A stretch of 64,000 nucleotides of DNA from Avichristensenella sp031550535 (lineage in GTDB: Bacteria > Bacillota > Clostridia > Christensenellales > Aristaeellaceae), in the NCBI GenBank assembly GCA_031550535.1, contig JAVBOM010000070.1:1-64000 (forward strand), written 5' to 3'. Position numbers and translations under genes: made by a program. Positions within the stretch are counted from its first letter, which is position 1, and the number at the start of each line of letters is the position of its first letter. This document shows positions 59,474 through 64,000 of the stretch, piece after piece. The notes beneath the pieces were generated by a model that was not told where the DNA came from, did not search any database, and saw nothing but the letters and a program-made list of their open reading frames with translations.

Positions 59474-60469
59474 CTATTTCGCGGGCATCGCCGCGAGGAT
59501 GCCGGCGATCAGCCCGTCGGTGGTCAGCCCGCCCGCCATGCCCTCAAAGCTCAGCGCCACGCGGTGGCGGAGCACGGGCGGCGCAAGGTCCCGGATGTCG
59601 TCGAAGGAGACATTGTACCGCCCGTCCATCAGCGCGCGCACGCGGGCCACGGCGATGAGCGCCTGCGCCGCGCGCGGGCTGGCGCCAAAGCGGGCGTTCT
59701 CCCGCGCGATGGCGGGGGAATCGGGCAGCTCCGGGTGCGTGGCGAGCACGAGCCGCAGCGCGTGGTCCTGCACGGCGCGCGTGACCGGCACCTGCCGCGC
59801 GATCTCGCGCATGCGCAGGATGTCGTCGCCGGAAGCGACTGTTTCGGCGGGCGTTTCCTCGTTCGTGACTGTCAGATCGACAATGGCGTGCAGCTCTTCC
59901 AGCGAGGGGAACTCGACCAGCAGCTTCAGCAGGAAGCGGTCAAGCTGCGCTTCCGGCAGCGGGTACGTGCCCTCCTGCTCGATGGGGTTCTGCGTGGCAA
60001 GGACGAAATACGGGGAGGGGAGCGGGCGCGTCACGCCGCCGACGGTGACGGTGTGCTCCTGCATGGCCTCCAGCAGCGCGCTCTGCGTCTTGGGCGTGGC
60101 GCGGTTGATCTCGTCCGCGAGGACGATGGACGCGAACACCGGCCCGGGCTGGAACGAAAACTCGCCAGATCCGCCCTTCTGCACGATGATGTTCGTGCCG
60201 GTCACGTCGGCGGGCATCAGGTCCGGCGTAAACTGGATACGCGAGAACGGCAGGTCCAGCACGTGGCTCATCGTGCGCACCAGCCGCGTCTTGCCAAGGC
60301 CGGGCACGCCTTCCAGCAGCACGTTGCCGCCCGCGACCAGCGCCATCAGGAGTTGTGCCACGGTTTCCCGCTGGCCGACAATCTCCCGGCCGATCTGCTC
60401 CTTGATTTTCTGGATTTGTTCCGCGAAGCGCAGGATGTCCTTCTCCTGCGCGGCGTTGGATTCACTCAT
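59474..60469 (-). CDS. MoxR family AAA+ ATPase
   Basis: A 331-residue MoxR ATPase, a chaperone-like AAA+ protein thought to remodel or insert cofactors into VWA-type partners. Walker A GVPGLGKT is at residues 54-61, Walker B in IVLADEINRATPKTQ, sensor 1 in FVLATQNPIEQEGTYPLPEAQLDRF (family hallmark, split here), and sensor 2 near the C-terminus. The start at 60469 has GGGGGG upstream. The frame extends upstream through a palindromic element; this part is excluded. DUF58 follows 2 bases downstream. Confidence 0.93.
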   Translation of the reverse strand: MSESNAAQEKDILRFAEQIQKIKEQIGREIVGQRETVAQLLMALVAGGNVLLEGVPGLGKTRLVRTMSHVLDLPFSRIQFTPDLMPADVTGTNIIVQKGGSGEFSFQPGPVFASIVLADEINRATPKTQSALLEAMQEHTVTVGGVTRPLPSPYFVLATQNPIEQEGTYPLPEAQLDRFLLKLLVEFPSLEELHAIVDLTVTNEETPAETVASGDDILRMREIARQVPVTRAVQDHALRLVLATHPELPDSPAIARENARFGASPRAAQALIAVARVRALMDGRYNVSFDDIRDLAPPVLRHRVALSFEGMAGGLTTDGLIAGILAAMPAK

Positions 60470-60510
60470 GGGTATCGCCCCCCTTATCGGTATGGTGTGA
60501 TAGCGTTGAC

Positions 60511-60568
60511 GGCGGCGCTGATTGGAACAATCGGCCGCCATAAAGGGATTTCGCAAGAAATCCCTGCC
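60511..60568 (+). repeat. Palindromic element P, copy N (short form)
   Basis: GGCGGCGCTGATTGGAACAATC and GGGATTTCGCAAGAAATCCC with GGCCGCC between. Its end is three bases from the stop of the upstream membrane protein gene, inside the MoxR cluster. Confidence 0.85.
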
Positions 60569-60571
60569 TCT

Positions 60572-62062
60572 TTAATCGATCAGCGCGTCAAAGTACCGCG
60601 TCACAATGTCCTGCACGGCCTCGGGCAATGCCTGGCGGCGCATCGCCTGCGCGGCGGCCTGCTGATATTCGCCAATCACCTGGTTGTACGGCACCTGCCC
60701 CGTCAGATCGCCCGCGCCGGGGCCTAGCTGCACTTGCTGGGACTCGCCTTCGCCCTTTTCGCCCGTGACGAGCGATGGGTCCGCGTCGCCGCCCAGGCGG
60801 GTGGGGTCGTAGATGCGCTCGTACGCGCCAACGCGGTCGCTGATCGGGCCTTTGCCCGCGCCCTGCGCGGACTGGCTGAAGCCCTCCGAATAGCCGCTGT
60901 CCCGCTGGGTGGTGCCGCGCCCCGCGCCACCGCCCGCGCCGGTTCCCTGGCCCTGTCCCTGGCCGCCGCCCTGTCCCGAGCCGCTTCCCTGTCCCGATCC
61001 GCTGCCCGCCATCGCCGCGCCCGCGCGCGCAAGCTGCATCAGCGCGGAGAGGTTTGCGCCGGTCGCGCCCGCGCTCGCCATCGCGTTGCCGAGCAATTGT
61101 CCGGCGGCCTGGGCGTTACCCGCCATCGCCGCTGCCGCCGCGCTCGCGAGCCCTTGCTGCACCGCGCCCGCCGGAGCATCCTCGGCGGCCTTTTCTAGCT
61201 GTTCGCCAAGCTCCTTTGCCGTCTCAGGATCGGCAAGCGCCTCCGCGAGCCCCGCCAGCGCCTCCTGCATTTCCTTTTCACCGCCGCTTTGCAGCGCGCT
61301 GGACAGCCCCTTCAGTCCGGATTGGCTGCCGAGCGCCGCCGCTGTCTCGGCGAGATTGCGGTCGCGGATGTCCTTTTGCAGCTTCTCCATTTCGCTTTGC
61401 TTTTCAGATAGCTTCGCGAGCGCGTCGCGCGGGTCCTTGGCCTCGCGCAGTTCCCGCGCCATGTCGCCGGTGAGGCGGCGCAGCTCGCGGCGCTCCTCAT
61501 CCGTCAAGTCCTGCTTGGCAATGGCTTCCGCCGCCTGTTCGACCGTATCGGCCTGCGCGCGGAGCGTCCTTCTCGCCTGTTCGGCGGCACGGAGCACGTC
61601 GTTCTGCGGGTTGGGCACGATGAGGAGAATACCCGTGACGACCGTGAGCGCAAGCGCCGCGATCCAGACGCGCTTGTTCAGCCGGAAGGGCATTGCCGTG
61701 CGGACGGGCAGCGCCGCCAGCGCGGATTTTGCGTCCTCGCGCTGCAGCCGCGCCATGGGCGACTCATCGCCCGCGAATGCCAGCGCCGTACGCGCGCGCT
61801 CCTTCAGGCCACACTGATCGGCCCGGCGCGCGGCGTAAGGGACGGAAACCGGCCAGAGCGCGGAGACGAGCGCGCCAAAAAACGGGCACGCCGCCAGGAT
61901 GGCTACAAGATACCGCCACACGCCCTCAATTGGGACAAAGAACGAAACGGCTGCTAGGGCAGCGCAACTAGCGGCGCCCACGAGCGCTCCGAGGAGCGCG
62001 CCGCGAACACCGCGCAGCAGCCGTATACGCCGGCGAACCGGCGCGAGTGCCTTCTTCATCAT
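60572..62062 (-). CDS. Coiled-coil membrane protein of the MoxR-VWA cluster
   Basis: A 496-residue protein I do not recognise by family. Two helices near the N-terminus (about 20-45 and 50-70) and one at about 130-150 precede a long charged coiled-coil region (RAAEQARRTLRAQADTVEQ onward), then an alanine-rich stretch and a glycine/glutamine low-complexity linker (GSGSGQGSGSGQGGG), ending with YQQAAAQAMRRQALP. Similar proteins with unusual linkers occur beside MoxR/DUF58/VWA genes in Clostridia. It overlaps the ABC permease stop as ATGA. I infer a membrane-anchored partner of the complex. Confidence 0.7.
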   Translation of the reverse strand: MMKKALAPVRRRIRLLRGVRGALLGALVGAASCAALAAVSFFVPIEGVWRYLVAILAACPFFGALVSALWPVSVPYAARRADQCGLKERARTALAFAGDESPMARLQREDAKSALAALPVRTAMPFRLNKRVWIAALALTVVTGILLIVPNPQNDVLRAAEQARRTLRAQADTVEQAAEAIAKQDLTDEERRELRRLTGDMARELREAKDPRDALAKLSEKQSEMEKLQKDIRDRNLAETAAALGSQSGLKGLSSALQSGGEKEMQEALAGLAEALADPETAKELGEQLEKAAEDAPAGAVQQGLASAAAAAMAGNAQAAGQLLGNAMASAGATGANLSALMQLARAGAAMAGSGSGQGSGSGQGGGQGQGQGTGAGGGAGRGTTQRDSGYSEGFSQSAQGAGKGPISDRVGAYERIYDPTRLGGDADPSLVTGEKGEGESQQVQLGPGAGDLTGQVPYNQVIGEYQQAAAQAMRRQALPEAVQDIVTRYFDALID

Positions 62063-62991
62063 TTCTTCTTGACTTTGAGTCCCATGGGCTTGAGCAGCAG
62101 CGCCGCGAGCGCCGTCAGTACCGCCGAGCACGCCACCAGCACGCCCATGTTAATCAGCGCGACGGAACCGGTGTGCTCCAGAAGGCTATAGAGCTGGCCG
62201 CCCCGGTAGCCGAACATGTCGCTGAGCGTGCGCTGCAGGATGCCCGTCTGATCTACCAGGAGCGACATCAGCCCGACGCCCGGGTTCACGAGCAGCAGCA
62301 CGGGCACCTTGCCAAGGATCGACAGGAAGGAAGCGCCTGCGGCAAGCGTGGCGGAACCGCTGCCCGTGTTGCTCGTGACATCCAGCACATCCTGCAACAT
62401 GCCGTACTGGAACAGCAGCGGAAACACGACAGTGCCAATGCCCAGCGCGAACACGATCAGGTACGCCACGACCGTCGCGGTGACTGTCCGTTTCAGCAGG
62501 GACGAACAGAAGATGCCGATGGAGCAGCACGCGAGCGCCGTCACGATCAGGAACAGCAGCATCAGCAGCATGTCCGTGAAGCTGACACCGCCAAAGAAGA
62601 ACGTGACCGCCATCACCGGCAGGGAGGAGACGATCATCAACCCCAGGAAGCACACGCTGGAAAACAGCTTGCCCAGCACGATGCGCACGGAGCCGACGCG
62701 CGTGCAAAGCAGGAGGTCGAGTGTCTGCCGCTCGCGCTCGCCAGCGATGGAGCCCGCCGTCAGCGCCGGGCCGACCAGCACGATCAGCATGAACTGCATG
62801 GCAGATACGTAGACGTATGTCTCAAGCCCCGCGCGCAGGTTGCCCAGCGACACCTGCCCGCTCTGCAGCACCGTCAGCGCGCCGACCGAAACCAGCAGCA
62901 GAAAGGCGACGTACAGCGACAGCAGCATCGGCGCGCGGAAGGAGCGCATGCGCCGCGTCATGGATGATTCAAATACCGGATTACGCATCAT
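62059..62991 (-). CDS. ABC-2 type permease
   Basis: A 310-residue membrane subunit with about six helices. It starts with FRAPMLLSLYVAFLLLVSVGALTVLQ, and AGERERQTLDLLLCTRV is the cytoplasmic loop typical of ABC-2 permeases of the gliding-motility/NosY type. It forms a transporter with the ATPase encoded directly upstream, whose stop it overlaps (GGAGG nine bases before ATG 62991). Substrate unknown; it is transcribed with the MoxR-VWA genes. Confidence 0.9.
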   Translation of the reverse strand: MMRNPVFESSMTRRMRSFRAPMLLSLYVAFLLLVSVGALTVLQSGQVSLGNLRAGLETYVYVSAMQFMLIVLVGPALTAGSIAGERERQTLDLLLCTRVGSVRIVLGKLFSSVCFLGLMIVSSLPVMAVTFFFGGVSFTDMLLMLLFLIVTALACCSIGIFCSSLLKRTVTATVVAYLIVFALGIGTVVFPLLFQYGMLQDVLDVTSNTGSGSATLAAGASFLSILGKVPVLLLVNPGVGLMSLLVDQTGILQRTLSDMFGYRGGQLYSLLEHTGSVALINMGVLVACSAVLTALAALLLKPMGLKVKKK

Positions 62992-63898
62992 TTTTCGTCA
63001 CCTCCATAAACACGGTCTCCAGGTTCACCGGCGCGCGGTGGAAGTCCGCAACGCGCACGCCCGCGCTCACCAGCCTTTGCAGGAGCGCAGCCGGATCGCC
63101 GGAATACTGCGTGACGAGCGTGCCTTCTGCGTCCAGCTCCAGGCCGGTCACGCCGTCCGTTTCCTTCAGCATGCGGACTGCCTCGTCGGTCTCGCCGTCC
63201 ACGCGGATGGCGAGCGGCGCGTCGCCGCGCATGTGCTGCTGCAATTCCTCCATGCTGCCGGAGAAGATCAGATGCCCATGGTCCAGAATGCTGAGCGAAT
63301 CGCACAGCTCCGATAGCTCCGGCAGGATGTGCGACGAGATCAGCACCGTCTTGCCCAAGTCCTTCAGCGTGCGGAGGATGCCCTTCATCTCGGCCCGCGC
63401 GCGCGGGTCCATGCCGGAGGCTGGCTCGTCCAGGATGAGCAGCGACGGGTCATGGATGAGGCTGCGCGCGAGGCACAGGCGCTGCTTCATCCCGCGCGAG
63501 AGCGTGTCGACATACGCGTCGCGCTTGTCGGACAGGAAAACGATCTCCAGCAGTTGATCGGCCATTTTCGCCCGCTCTTTTAGCGACAGTCCGTAGCAGT
63601 TGCCGTAAAAATCCAGGTATTCCGATACCTTCAGCCCCTCGTACACGCCGAAAAAGTCCGGCATGTAGCCGACCACGCGGCGCACCTGGCGGGGGTTCTG
63701 GCGCACGTCGATGCCGTCCACCCACGCCATGCCGCTCGTCGCGGGCTGCAGCGTGGCCAGAATGCGCATCGTGGTCGTCTTGCCCGCGCCGTTTGGGCCA
63801 ACAAAGCCGTGAAGCTGGCCGTCGTCAATCGTGAGGTTCAGCGCGTCCAGCGCCGTAAACTTGCCGTATTGCTTGGTGAGGTCCTGCGTCTTCAGCAT
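62981..63898 (-). CDS. ABC transporter ATP-binding protein
   Basis: A 305-residue ABC ATPase for the adjacent ABC-2 permease. Walker A GPNGAGKTTT (about 34-43), Q-loop region VVGYMPDFFGVYEGL, signature LSRGMKQR, Walker B LLILDEPASGMDP and SSHIL are all present; a roughly 90-residue C-terminal domain follows. The MPDFFGVYEGL loop is common in the NosF/YtrB-like subgroup. The ATG at 63898 overlaps the stop of the gene upstream (TAATG). Confidence 0.93.
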   Translation of the reverse strand: MLKTQDLTKQYGKFTALDALNLTIDDGQLHGFVGPNGAGKTTTMRILATLQPATSGMAWVDGIDVRQNPRQVRRVVGYMPDFFGVYEGLKVSEYLDFYGNCYGLSLKERAKMADQLLEIVFLSDKRDAYVDTLSRGMKQRLCLARSLIHDPSLLILDEPASGMDPRARAEMKGILRTLKDLGKTVLISSHILPELSELCDSLSILDHGHLIFSGSMEELQQHMRGDAPLAIRVDGETDEAVRMLKETDGVTGLELDAEGTLVTQYSGDPAALLQRLVSAGVRVADFHRAPVNLETVFMEVTKNDA

Positions 63899-64000
63899 TA
63901 TTCGTTCACCTTGCCTTTCAGCGTCAGCATCGGGCGGGACATGCCGTCGTAGCGGTTGCCGGATTCGCTGGGCACATAGCGCGCGTAGACCGTGCCCTTC
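63898..64000 (-). CDS. C-terminal fragment of an unidentified protein
   Basis: Only the last 33 codons are in the window: a polar sequence YARYVPSESGNRYDGMSRP followed by MLTLKGKVNE and TAA. It precedes and overlaps the ABC ATPase start, so it belongs to the same operon. The fragment resembles the end of a secreted or membrane-anchored beta-rich protein, but no family can be named. Confidence 0.55.
   Translation of the reverse strand, partial: KGTVYARYVPSESGNRYDGMSRPMLTLKGKVNE

Noticed and set aside
60470..60556. N-terminal extension of MoxR (and similarly of DUF368 upstream of 31165)
   Set aside because: Both extensions translate the palindromic element (peptide with MRNPFMA and NQRR) and lack ribosome sites; the inner starts have them.

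Overview
The window is high-GC bacterial chromosome that looks like a fermentative Clostridia-type Firmicute, probably a gut lineage close to Christensenellales (inference). The support is a Trp T-box leader ahead of trpS, a PyrR attenuator, a TmcAL/YlbM-type tRNA ligase beside pta-ackA, a type III glutamine synthetase, DegV, DUF378 and DUF3842 proteins, strong GGAGG ribosome sites and classic TTGACA/TATAAT promoters. I see no phage, integrase, transposase, CRISPR array or rRNA.

Layout. 1-4.2 kb: end of an ABC-2 exporter, two small conserved proteins and a large GT-C-like membrane protein. 4.2-12.1 kb: a GGCT-like protein, tmcAL divergent from pta-ackA, an HD phosphohydrolase and glnN. 12.1-16.3 kb: a Cys-rich miniprotein, a discoidin-like protein, cysE, and an MFS transporter coupled to a YoaP-type acetyltransferase. 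16.3-20 kb (minus): Crp-like regulator, SsuA/ThiY-like ABC importer and an AlkZ-related protein, with a palindrome over the regulator start. 20-31.2 kb: mixed metabolic and membrane genes (GT2, ROK kinase, nitroreductase, radical SAM, MATE, HAD, flavodoxin, MsrC, serine hydrolase, ECF S component, DUF3842/DUF368). 31.3-38.2 kb (minus): uraA, pyrR with attenuator, pyrG, purA, trpS with T-box. 38.3-49.3 kb: an orphan amino-acid-binding protein and three glycoside hydrolases (GH106, GH2, GH3) with glycerate kinase, tRNA-Thr(GGT) and a PNPOx-fold protein. 49.4-53.6 kb: hybrid histidine kinase and DegV. 53.8-64 kb (minus): a stress/chaperone-like MoxR-DUF58-VWA-VWA cluster with an ABC-2 transporter.

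The most unusual signal is not a gene. A family of palindromic intergenic elements (14 copies recognised by eye, about one per 4.5 kb) is scattered through the window. Each has two adjacent hairpins: GGGATTTC..GAAATCCC and GGCGGCGCTGATTT..AAATCGGGCGCC. At least eight copies have the first hairpin 0-14 bases from the stop codon of a gene that reads into it; three supply the stop codon itself. One copy sits in the linker of the trpS T-box. Four long copies carry an extra internal module that stays open in one frame and contains 60-base (20-codon) units in varying number. A second family of about 150-160-base hairpin elements occurs twice near the left end, also 2-4 bases after stop codons. No coordinates rest on database searches; all calls are from reading the sequence.
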